Assembly: GCF_002338065.1 (NCBI RefSeq)
Contig: NZ_DDHJ01000008.1
Span: 1-11,561, forward strand
DNA length: 11,561 bases
Direction of reading: 5' to 3'
From: Pseudomonas sp. UBA1879
GTDB lineage: Bacteria; Pseudomonadota; Gammaproteobacteria; Pseudomonadales; Pseudomonadaceae
The position numbers and the translations under genes are program-made. Shown here piece after piece: positions 6,422-11,561 of the stretch; within the stretch, counting starts at the first letter, position 1; each line of letters opens with the position of its first letter. The notes under the pieces were generated by a model. That model made no database searches, was not told the origin of the DNA, and worked only from the letters and a program-made list of their open reading frames with translations.

Positions 6422-7342
6422 ATGGCAGAACACTTCAAGATCGTTTTCGAAGGGCAGTTGCGAACGGGCGTGGATCTGGAAACGGCTCGTTTGAATCTCG
6501 CTCAGTTGTTCAAGAGCGATGTCTCCAGTATCGAACGGCTGTTCAGCGGCAAGCCGATGACCGTCAAACGCGGCCTGACCGGGGACGACGCACAACGGTA
6601 TTTGAAAGCCCTGAACGATGCCGGCGTCGAAGCCCGGATCGAGCCAGAGCAGCCGGTGGCATGGACGCTGGAAGAAATCGAAGAGCCTGCTCCAGTGAAG
6701 CCGGCGTTCCAGCCTGCCGCCTCGCCCTATGCGCCGCCGCGTGCTTCGGTGTCCACCGAATGGCCAAGCGAAGGCGAACTTAGGGTGTTCAGTGTTCAAG
6801 GACGTATCGGGCGGCTGCGCTATTTGGCTTGGACCATGGTGCTGAGTGTCGTGGGGATGTTGCTCGCAGCGCTGTGCTTTGGGGTATTGAGCATGTCGCT
6901 GGTAGCAGGCGGCCTGCTCGCCACCATACTGGTCATTGCCTTTGCCGTGGTGAGCATCCAAATGGGCGCCCAGCGTCTGCATGATGCGGGCTGGTCGGCG
7001 TGGTTGTTGCTGCTGAACCTGGTGCCATTGGTCAACAGCGTGTTCCCGCTGCTGATGATCGTCATTCCAGGCAATCAGGGCCCTAACCGCTATGGCGCTC
7101 CACCGCCCAAAAATACCCGCTCGGTGAAAATCCTCGCCGCACTGTGGGTGATTTTCATCGCGCTGGTGTTGGTGGCAGCGGTGCTAGGCGGTTTCCAGAA
7201 GGTCAAAGACGAAGTCAACGCGACGACCGGCGAGTATGAGCAAGCATTGCCGTACGATGACGACTCGGACGACAGCACCCCGGATGTGCTCGTAGAGCCG
7301 GCAACACCGCCCGATGCAGGCGACAGCGACGAAGCTCAATAA
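6422..7342 (+). CDS. DUF805 family inner-membrane protein of unknown function
   Basis: Function unknown. The 306-aa protein has three parts. A soluble N-terminal region (about 1-80, MAEHFKIVFEGQLRTG...) has a compact alternating alpha/beta pattern often joined to DUF805 in Pseudomonas, followed by a proline-rich linker (about 88-116). The DUF805 membrane domain (about 125-258) begins with GRIGRLRYLAW and has four predicted helices (134-156, 159-178, 193-216, 236-256), with QRLHDAGWSAWL between the second and third and IPGNQGPNRYGAPP after the third, both DUF805 hallmarks. The tail (about 270-306) is strongly acidic (DDDSDDS). The ATG at 6422 has a good AAGGAAG ribosome binding site. It lies 45 bp after hemJ and 50 bp before the SDR gene, so co-transcription is likely, but nothing ties it to haem synthesis. 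Confidence 0.88.
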   Translation: MAEHFKIVFEGQLRTGVDLETARLNLAQLFKSDVSSIERLFSGKPMTVKRGLTGDDAQRYLKALNDAGVEARIEPEQPVAWTLEEIEEPAPVKPAFQPAASPYAPPRASVSTEWPSEGELRVFSVQGRIGRLRYLAWTMVLSVVGMLLAALCFGVLSMSLVAGGLLATILVIAFAVVSIQMGAQRLHDAGWSAWLLLLNLVPLVNSVFPLLMIVIPGNQGPNRYGAPPPKNTRSVKILAALWVIFIALVLVAAVLGGFQKVKDEVNATTGEYEQALPYDDDSDDSTPDVLVEPATPPDAGDSDEAQ

Positions 7343-7392
7343 CTGCCCAACCGCACGGAAGCGTCTTGACATACGTACCCTTGGAGAATTGC

Positions 7393-8178
7393 ATGACCCG
7401 TTACGCCCTGGTCACAGGCGCATCCAGCGGCATTGGCCTGGCCATGGCCGAAGCCTTGGCCCGTCGCGGCCGCAATCTGATTCTGGTTTCCCGCCACCGG
7501 GACATGCTGGAAAGCATTGCGCTTGAGTTCACTCAGCGTTTCGGCGTCGAGGTCTTGTTCCGAGCCTGCGACCTTGGCGAGCCGCTTCGCCTGTCGGGAT
7601 TTCTGCTGGAACTGGAAGAAGGTGAGCGTCAGATCGACTTGCTGGTGAATTGCGCCGGGATTGGCAACAGCGGGCCGTTTCTCGCACAGGAATGGGCGCA
7701 GGAGCAGGATCTGCTGGACCTCAATGTGCTGGCCCTGACTCGCCTGTGCCACACCGTTGGCAACTTGATGGCCGTGCAAGGGGGCGGGCAAATCCTCAAC
7801 GTCGCGTCGATCATGGGCTTTCAACCCGGCCCGTGGATGAGTACCTATGCCGCCAGCAAAGCGTTCGTGCTGCATTTTTCTGAAGGCCTGCGTGAAGAAC
7901 TTAAAAAGACTGGCGTAAAGATTTCAGTGCTGTGCCCTGGCCCCACCCGGACGTCGTTCTTCAAAACCGCGCAGCTCGACGCCGACAAATTCACCCACGA
8001 CAACACCATGAGCGCTGAAGAAATCGCGCTGTACACCGTTCGGGCACTGGATAAAAACCGCGCCGTGATCGTGCCGGGCTGGCGAAATCGCTTTCTGATT
8101 CGCCTGCCCCGCTTTGCCGGACGCTGGGTGACGCGCAAAATCTGGGGGTCTATCCTCAAGTCGCGCACGTCCGCCTGA
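7393..8178 (+). CDS. Short-chain dehydrogenase/reductase (classical SDR)
   Basis: NAD(P)-dependent oxidoreductase with unknown substrate. The 261-aa protein has all classical SDR motifs: the cofactor glycine motif TGASSGIG (8-15), NCAG (86-89), N111, and the catalytic S139, Y152 and K156 (YAASK). Residues R24-R25 and the S33-R34 after the second strand hint at NADPH preference (inference). CPGPTRTSFF (181-190) is the usual PG motif after the active site. The C-terminus is basic (RNRFLIRLPRFAGRWVTRKIW), as in membrane-associated SDRs of the DltE/YqjQ type. The ATG at 7393 has GGAG 7 bases upstream; the longer frame from 7366 would use a TTG and adds nine non-conserved residues. Last gene of the hemJ-DUF805-SDR run. 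Confidence 0.92.
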   Translation: MTRYALVTGASSGIGLAMAEALARRGRNLILVSRHRDMLESIALEFTQRFGVEVLFRACDLGEPLRLSGFLLELEEGERQIDLLVNCAGIGNSGPFLAQEWAQEQDLLDLNVLALTRLCHTVGNLMAVQGGGQILNVASIMGFQPGPWMSTYAASKAFVLHFSEGLREELKKTGVKISVLCPGPTRTSFFKTAQLDADKFTHDNTMSAEEIALYTVRALDKNRAVIVPGWRNRFLIRLPRFAGRWVTRKIWGSILKSRTSA

Positions 8179-8265
8179 TCGGCTGCCCTGTCACAAACGG
8201 CTGGGCGTGACTCGACACGCTCAGTACACTCGCCCTACCCCTCTCGAACACGGAGCAACAAGGCT

Positions 8266-8604
8266 GTGGAGACTCTGTTCACCAAGATCATCAACCGGGA
8301 AATACCGGCCAGGATCCTCTACGAAGACGATCAGGTGCTGGCATTTCACGACATCGCCCCTCAAGCGCCGGTGCATTTTCTGGTCATCCCGAAAAAACCC
8401 ATCGCGACCCTCAACGACGTCACCGAAGAAGACAAAGGCCTGCTGGGCCATATCCTCTTCACCGCCCAGCGCCTGGCCAAAGAACAAGGCTGCGAGGACG
8501 GTTTCCGTGTGGTGATGAACACCAATGAGAATGGCGGCCAGACTGTTTATCACATTCACATGCACGTACTGGGCAAGCGCCAAATGACGTGGCCGCCGGG
8601 CTGA
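8266..8604 (+). CDS. HIT family nucleotide hydrolase, HinT type
   Basis: Small histidine-triad protein; HinT enzymes hydrolyse AMP-lysine, adenosine phosphoramidates and acyl-adenylates. The 112-aa protein has the triad H96-H98-H100 in YHIHMHVLG, with H98 as expected nucleophile, the N-terminal TLFTKIINREIPARILYEDD signature, VPKKP-like VIPKKP (40-45), and the C-terminal WPPG that marks HinT over Fhit-type proteins. The start is GTG at 8266, preceded by GGAGCAACAAGG; no ATG fits the conserved N-terminus. It sits 87 bp after the SDR gene, where I see no strong promoter, and 124 bp before coq7, all in the same direction. Confidence 0.93.
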   Translation: METLFTKIINREIPARILYEDDQVLAFHDIAPQAPVHFLVIPKKPIATLNDVTEEDKGLLGHILFTAQRLAKEQGCEDGFRVVMNTNENGGQTVYHIHMHVLGKRQMTWPPG

Positions 8605-8626
8605 TTCGCGTTTTCGACGACTGACT

Positions 8627-8658
8627 CCCGCCGACTACCCAACACGGGCATCGGCGGG
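8627..8658. other. Hairpin in the HIT-coq7 gap
   Basis: An 8-bp perfect inverted repeat, CCCGCCGA (8627-8634) and TCGGCGGG (8651-8658), with a 16-base loop containing a further CCC/GGG pair. It follows the HIT gene by 23 bp. No T-run follows, so it is at best a weak terminator or a transcript-stabilising structure. The rest of the gap holds the coq7 ribosome binding site and possibly a -10 (TAGACT, 8694-8699) without a convincing -35. Confidence 0.4.
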
Positions 8659-8728
8659 CTGATGCAGGGCAAGCCTGATAAAGGTGATTGAGGTAGACTG
8701 GCCGCCGTGGATTTATCCGGAGGTGCCC

Positions 8729-9376
8729 ATGGCTACCGAACGTCACTACTCTCCTGTCGACCGTTTCCTGTTACAAGCCGATGCCGCGATGAAGACGCTG
8801 CTGCCTGCCAGCGCGCACGCTCATCGCCCTTCTCCCGCCATCGTGCAACCGGACACCAAGATGAGCGAGACCGACACCCGACATGTCGCGGGTCTCATGC
8901 GTATCAACCATACCGGCGAAGTCTGTGCCCAAGCGCTGTATCAAGGTCAGGCCCTGACCGCGAAATTGCCCCATGTCCGCAAAGCCATGGAGCACGCCGC
9001 CGAGGAAGAAATCGATCATCTGGTGTGGTGTGAACAGCGCATTCGTCAGCTCGGCAGTCACACCAGTGTGCTCAACCCGCTGTTCTACGGCATGTCATTC
9101 GGCATCGGCGCGGTGGCGGGCTTGATCAGCGACAGGGTCAGTCTGGGGTTTGTCGCGGCGACTGAAGACCAGGTCTGCAAACACCTAAACGAGCATCTGG
9201 AGCAATTGCCGATCGAAGACGAAAAGTCCCGGGCGATTCTGGAGCAAATGCGCACGGACGAAGAGCAACACGCCGAGGGCGCCATCGACGCAGGGGGATT
9301 TCGTTTTCCAGCGCCGGTGAAGTTCGGCATGAGTTTGCTGGCCAAGGTCATGACCAAGAGCACGTACCGCGTCTGA
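8729..9376 (+). CDS. coq7: 3-demethoxyubiquinol 3-hydroxylase (Coq7, di-iron)
   Basis: Catalyses the penultimate step of ubiquinone synthesis, hydroxylating 3-demethoxyubiquinol with O2 at a di-iron centre, on the inner face of the inner membrane. The 215-aa protein shows all six expected iron ligands: E64 (HTGEV), E94 and H97 (EEIDH), E146 (ATEDQ), E178 and H181 (EEQH). Many Pseudomonas use this enzyme where E. coli uses UbiF. The hydrophobic helix around 118-135 (LFYGMSFGIGAVAGLISD) is the membrane-contacting part of the family. The ATG at 8729 follows a near-perfect GGAGGTG ribosome binding site and gives MATERHYSPVDRF; the longer frame from 8684 adds 15 residues over promoter sequence. 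A REP-like block follows. Confidence 0.97.
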   Translation: MATERHYSPVDRFLLQADAAMKTLLPASAHAHRPSPAIVQPDTKMSETDTRHVAGLMRINHTGEVCAQALYQGQALTAKLPHVRKAMEHAAEEEIDHLVWCEQRIRQLGSHTSVLNPLFYGMSFGIGAVAGLISDRVSLGFVAATEDQVCKHLNEHLEQLPIEDEKSRAILEQMRTDEEQHAEGAIDAGGFRFPAPVKFGMSLLAKVMTKSTYRV

Positions 9377-9390
9377 CGCTACACACCCTT

Positions 9391-9418
9391 GGCTCTCAAC
9401 ACGGTTTCTGTGAGAGCC
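9391..9418. repeat. Inverted repeat downstream of coq7
   Basis: GGCTCTCA (9391-9398) and TGAGAGCC (9411-9418) form a perfect 8-bp stem with a 12-base loop, 14 bp after the coq7 stop. No T-run follows, so an intrinsic terminator is unlikely. Its right arm runs straight into the REP-like sequence and may be part of it. Confidence 0.5.
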
Positions 9419-9483
9419 GGCTTGCTGGCGAAAGCGGCGTTTCAGTCGACGTATCTGTTACCGATACACCGCATTCGCCAGAA
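9411..9483. repeat. Pseudomonas REP-like element (imperfect inverted pair)
   Basis: TGAGAGCCGGCTTGCTGGCG resembles the GTGGGAGC-TGGCTTGC-type REP sequences I know from the P. fluorescens group. The core arms CTGGCGAAAGCGG (9425-9437) and CCGCATTCGCCAG (9469-9481) are inverted copies matching at 12 of 13 positions, and the centre carries a second hairpin, GTATC-N7-GATAC (9451-9467). The whole would fold as one long stem. The right end has lost the expected GGCTCCCAC-like tail, so the second copy looks truncated or decayed. Confidence 0.6.
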
Positions 9484-9485
9484 AG

Positions 9486-9511
9486 GTGAAGCGTCACCCC
9501 GGCGGCTTCAC
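9486..9511 (-). terminator. Possible terminator of the OsmC-family gene
   Basis: GTGAAGC and its exact reverse complement GCTTCAC (9486-9492 and 9505-9511) form a 7-bp stem with a 12-base GC-rich loop, 17 bp beyond the stop of the minus-strand gene. On that strand it is followed by CTTTCT, a weak U-run. It could instead be an extra REP-associated hairpin. Confidence 0.35.
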
Positions 9512-9528
9512 AAGTATCTACACGCTCC

Positions 9529-9951
9529 TCAGCCCAACTCTACGATTTCGTAATCGTGGGTGATCTCAACCCCCGCCGCGCCCAGCATGATCGATGCCGA
9601 GCAGTATTTTTCAGCGGACAGTTCGATAGCGCGCTTGACCTGAGTTTCCTTCAGCCCGCGGCCCTTGACCACGAAATGCAGGTGGATCTTGGTGAACACC
9701 TTGGGGTCTTCGGTGGCACGCTCGGCTTCGAGAAACGCCTCGCAGCTTTCAATCGGCTGGCGGGCTTTTTTGAGAATGCTGACGACGTCGAAGTTGCTGC
9801 AACCGCCCAAGCCAATCAACACCATTTCCATCGGGCGAACACCCAGATTGCGACCACCGCTCTCGGGCGGGCCGTCCATCACGACAACGTGACCGCTGCC
9901 TGATTCGCCCAGAAACATGGCCTCACCCGCCCATTGAATACGTGCTTTCAT
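9529..9951 (-). CDS. OsmC/Ohr superfamily protein, YhfA type
   Basis: Small protein of the OsmC/Ohr fold; classical members are thiol peroxidases, but the substrate of the YhfA branch is unknown. The 140-aa protein has the two family cysteines, C51 (GLGGCSNFDVV) and C117 (EKYCSASIML), the redox pair in Ohr/OsmC, and the conserved RPMEMVLIGLGGC and HLHFVVKGRGL. The ATG at 9951 is preceded by GGGAG and GGGG and gives MKARIQWAGE; a TTG start at 9966 would add MGVLG across the ribosome binding site. It is divergent from vfr. E. coli yhfA is likewise divergent from crp, so the pairing is old and may be functional. A candidate extended -10 (TGCTAAGCT, 9993-9985) lies 34 bp upstream, with no good -35. 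Confidence 0.92.
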   Translation of the reverse strand: MKARIQWAGEAMFLGESGSGHVVVMDGPPESGGRNLGVRPMEMVLIGLGGCSNFDVVSILKKARQPIESCEAFLEAERATEDPKVFTKIHLHFVVKGRGLKETQVKRAIELSAEKYCSASIMLGAAGVEITHDYEIVELG

Positions 9952-10000
9952 CCCCAGGACTCCCAAGCTCGAAAAAAGGCGGCCAGCTTAGCACAGGGTC

Positions 10001-10058
10001 GGAATGTCGCTGAGTGGACCGGAAATGTCGAGAAGCGACAGAAATGTAGGAAATGTCT
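10001..10058 (+). repeat. Cluster of GGAAATGTC-like direct repeats upstream of vfr
   Basis: Four related copies occur in the OsmC-vfr intergenic region: GGAATGTCG (10001-10009), GGAAATGTCG (10021-10030), AGAAATGTAG (10040-10049) and GGAAATGTCT (10049-10058). A weaker one, GGAAATACT, follows at 10099-10107. The first two TGTCG cores are 21 bp apart, about two helical turns. They look like half-sites for a DNA-binding protein; which one is unknown. Confidence 0.4.
10026..10040. promoter_or_regulatory. 15-bp palindrome, copy 1 (TGTCG-N5-CGACA)
   Basis: TGTCG-AGAAG-CGACA, with perfect 5-bp arms, in the intergenic region between the divergent OsmC-family gene and vfr. It lies about 36 bp upstream of the candidate -10 of the OsmC-family gene. 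The same architecture recurs 54 bp further right. Likely an operator for a dimeric regulator; the identity is unknown. Confidence 0.5.
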
Positions 10059-10079
10059 GAAAAAACGGTGAATTGCCGC

Positions 10080-10094
10080 TGTCGAACTGCGACA
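10080..10094. promoter_or_regulatory. 15-bp palindrome, copy 2 (TGTCG-N5-CGACA)
   Basis: TGTCG-AACTG-CGACA, with the same arms and spacing as copy 1 and a centre-to-centre distance of 54 bp. It ends 64 bp before the vfr start codon, where a promoter-proximal operator would sit, although no convincing vfr -35/-10 pair could be placed. Confidence 0.5.
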
Positions 10095-10158
10095 AATCGG
10101 AAATACTGCCGATACCTCTAAGAATGCCGGAAGGCGCAGTTTTTTACGGGATACGCCG

Positions 10159-10803
10159 ATGGTTGTCATGACCCCACCGAACAAAGTGAAATTGCTCGAC
10201 AAGCTTCTTCCCTACGCCCAACGTCGTCGCTGCGCCGCCAAGACCAACATCATCTGCGCGGGTGAGCAGTCCGAGTCGCTGTATTTGATCATCAAAGGGT
10301 CAGTCACCATCCTGATCGAGGACACCGACGGTCGCGAGATGATCGTCGCCTACCTCAACAGTGGTGATTTCTTCGGCGAGCTTGGGCTGTTCCAACCGGC
10401 CAGCCACGAACCTCAGCGTAGCGCTTGGGTACGAACCAAGACCGAGTGCGAAGTGGCTGAGATCAGCTACGCCAAATTCCGCGAGTTAAGTCAGCACGAT
10501 CCCGAGTTGATGTACGCCATGGGTGGCCAGATGGCCGAACGACTGCGCAATACCACACGTAAAGTCGGCGACCTGGCGTTTCTCGATGTGACTGGCCGGG
10601 TGGCGCGCAGCTTATTGGATCTGTGCAAACAGCCGGATGCCATGACCCACCCTGACGGCATGCAGATCAAAATCACCCGTCAGGAGATCGGCCGAATCGT
10701 GGGTTGCTCGCGGGAAATGGTCGGTCGCGTGTTGAAGTCACTGGAAGAACAGAAGCTTGTTCACGTACGCGGCAAGACTATGGTGGTCTTCGGCACGCGC
10801 TGA
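10159..10803 (+). CDS. vfr: cAMP receptor protein-type regulator Vfr
   Basis: Global CRP-family transcription factor, binding cAMP and DNA as a dimer; in P. aeruginosa it controls virulence, type IV pili, type III secretion and quorum sensing, and roles differ in other pseudomonads. The 214-aa protein is exactly Vfr length. The N-terminal cyclic-nucleotide domain (about 15-130) has the phosphate-binding cassette FFGELGLF (71-78) with R87-S88, then the dimer helix with NTTRKVGDLAFLDVTGR (residues 131-147, T132/T133 being the cAMP-contact positions). The winged helix has recognition helix GCSREMVGR (182-190), identical in the DNA-contacting R, E and R to E. coli CRP. The C-terminal half is more Vfr-like than residues 1-45 and 78-92, which differ from homologues I know. 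Start: ATG 10159 with GGGAT upstream; ATG 10168 is a weaker alternative. Convergent with the ligase-family gene, 13 bp apart. Confidence 0.95.
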   Translation: MVVMTPPNKVKLLDKLLPYAQRRRCAAKTNIICAGEQSESLYLIIKGSVTILIEDTDGREMIVAYLNSGDFFGELGLFQPASHEPQRSAWVRTKTECEVAEISYAKFRELSQHDPELMYAMGGQMAERLRNTTRKVGDLAFLDVTGRVARSLLDLCKQPDAMTHPDGMQIKITRQEIGRIVGCSREMVGRVLKSLEEQKLVHVRGKTMVVFGTR

Positions 10804-10816
10804 TCGCCAACCGACG

Positions 10817-11518
10817 CTACAGCTCGGCGAAGATTTGTGCGTAGCGTTCGCTCAGTCGGTCGAGAAAATCCGGCGCGGCGAATTGTTCGTGCAACGCGAT
10901 GTGGCTCTCGGCGCGGCATCGTTGTTCAAGGTCGCACATCTGATTAAAACGGTTGACGGCGTCGACCATCTCAATTCGCTCGTTGTCCAGCAGCATCGCA
11001 CCATGGGCCAGCACCACAGGCCGCTTGCCGCCTTGGCTCTGCCGCCAGCGCTGGGCGGTGCCGACCATCTTGCGGCCGTCCAGATTGACGTTGAACCGGC
11101 CGTCACAGAATGCGCCCTCCACTTCGCCCAGCGAGGCAGCGCCGCCCAATTCGCCCAGTACATCGAGCATGGGCTGGCATAGGCGACGATAGGCGTTTTC
11201 GATGCGATCACGATCGTGATCTGACGGGGGTTGCACGTACACCAGCGCGATATTCACCGTGGCCGGGGATTGCGGCACCGGTTCGCCTCCGCTCTCCCGC
11301 AGCAGGATCGGCCAACCGAGGTCGGCGAGGGTTTCGCTGGCTTCGGTGAAGCCGTCGAGGCGGTTCAAGCGGCGCGGCATGACCAGCGCGTGATCATTGG
11401 GTCGCCAGAACAACAGGCCATAATCGGCCTCTCCAGCGCACACAGAGGCCAGCAGACCCTGCTCGGCCCTGAGACCGGCTTCCACGCAGATGTCTATCAC
11501 ACGAACGGTCATAGCCAT
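10817..11518 (-). CDS. Lipoate/biotin protein ligase family protein
   Basis: Predicted cofactor ligase or transferase of the LplA/BirA catalytic fold; the real substrate is uncertain. The 233-aa protein carries the two hallmarks in degenerate form: LLRESGGEPVPQSPATVNIALVY (72-94, cf. RRxSGGG...LN of LplA, given here in part) and DGRFNVNLDGRKMVGTAQRW (139-158), where K150 is the expected ligand-contacting lysine. It lacks the C-terminal accessory domain of full LplA, so it resembles the single-domain LipB/LipM-like group. The ATG at 11518 has AGGAG 5 bases upstream; the ATG at 11512 (MTVRVID) is a possible alternative. Its stop lies 13 bp from that of vfr with no terminator between, so transcripts probably overlap. 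PAO1 has trpC beside vfr here, as I recall, so this neighbour is lineage-specific. Confidence 0.82.
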   Translation of the reverse strand: MAMTVRVIDICVEAGLRAEQGLLASVCAGEADYGLLFWRPNDHALVMPRRLNRLDGFTEASETLADLGWPILLRESGGEPVPQSPATVNIALVYVQPPSDHDRDRIENAYRRLCQPMLDVLGELGGAASLGEVEGAFCDGRFNVNLDGRKMVGTAQRWRQSQGGKRPVVLAHGAMLLDNERIEMVDAVNRFNQMCDLEQRCRAESHIALHEQFAAPDFLDRLSERYAQIFAEL

Positions 11519-11543
11519 TCAACTCCTAATGGGCCTGACGCCC

Positions 11544-11561
11544 CTTGTAGGAGTGAGCGTG
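11544..11561 (+). repeat. Start of a Pseudomonas REP-like element cut by the window edge
   Basis: CTTGTAGGAGTGAGCGTG matches the beginning of the TGTAGGAGTGAGC-type REP sequences common in fluorescens/syringae-group intergenic regions (from memory). Only one arm is visible, so the call rests on this resemblance. It begins 26 bp upstream of the ligase-family gene start. Confidence 0.4.

Noticed and set aside
5987..6982. A 331-codon minus-strand reading frame across hemJ and the DUF805 gene
   Set aside because: It is rich in H, Q, R and P with no family resemblance, and lies antisense to two genes with clear family motifs, membrane helices and ribosome binding sites.
7366..7394. TTGACA at 7366-7371 as a promoter for the SDR gene
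   Set aside because: The position 17 bp downstream reads TTGCAT, matching the -10 consensus at only 3 of 6, and the gene is probably transcribed with its upstream neighbours.
9952..10158. A Vfr/CRP autoregulatory site upstream of vfr
   Set aside because: No TGTGA-N6-TCACA-like sequence is visible; the palindromes there have TGTCG arms and a 5-bp spacer, which does not fit the CRP family.
1..11561. A hidden mobile element, toxin-antitoxin pair, defence system, CRISPR array or tRNA
   Set aside because: The strands are filled by thirteen intact housekeeping-type genes with short gaps, and I found no transposase, integrase, direct-repeat array or tRNA-like fold.

Overview
The window looks like a chromosomal housekeeping segment from a Pseudomonas of the fluorescens/syringae lineage. 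This is inferred from three things: Vfr, ErpA, TyrRS and Coq7 read as Pseudomonas proteins; the gene order broadly matches the tyrZ-to-vfr segment of P. aeruginosa PAO1 as I remember it; and there are Pseudomonas-style REP-like sequences near 9.4 kb and at the right edge. There is no sign of a phage, IS element, CRISPR array or defence island.

Left edge (1-250): a tandem pair of sigma70 promoters firing leftwards, read as the P1/P2 promoters and leader of a ribosomal RNA operon whose 16S gene should start just outside the window. The AT-rich UP-element-like stretch of P1 overlaps the end of tyrS. From 248 to 1447 tyrS runs leftwards into these promoters, with no terminator visible between.

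1.5-4.2 kb: divergent from tyrS, an M23 murein endopeptidase gene (mepM-like) and anmK lie 3 bp apart and probably form a cell-wall cutting and recycling operon. It ends at a 28-bp perfect palindrome that probably terminates both anmK and the convergent erpA.

4.26-5.82 kb: erpA (Fe-S carrier, with a candidate IscR-type operator in its promoter) and argC (arginine biosynthesis), both leftwards. 5.96-8.18 kb: hemJ (haem pathway), a DUF805 membrane protein and a short-chain dehydrogenase, rightwards with short gaps. 8.27-9.38 kb: a HinT-type HIT protein and coq7 (ubiquinone hydroxylase).

9.38-11.56 kb: a REP-like intergenic block, then an OsmC/YhfA-type gene divergent from vfr (cAMP-receptor regulator). 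Their 207-bp shared intergenic region carries two copies of a 15-bp palindrome, TGTCG-N5-CGACA, and several GGAAATGTC-like repeats. A lipoate/biotin-ligase-family gene converges on vfr, and the window stops at the start of another REP-like sequence. All thirteen genes look intact. The points most worth a second look are regulatory: the paired palindromes upstream of vfr, the erpA operator, the tyrS-rrn overlap, and the REP-like block between coq7 and the OsmC gene.
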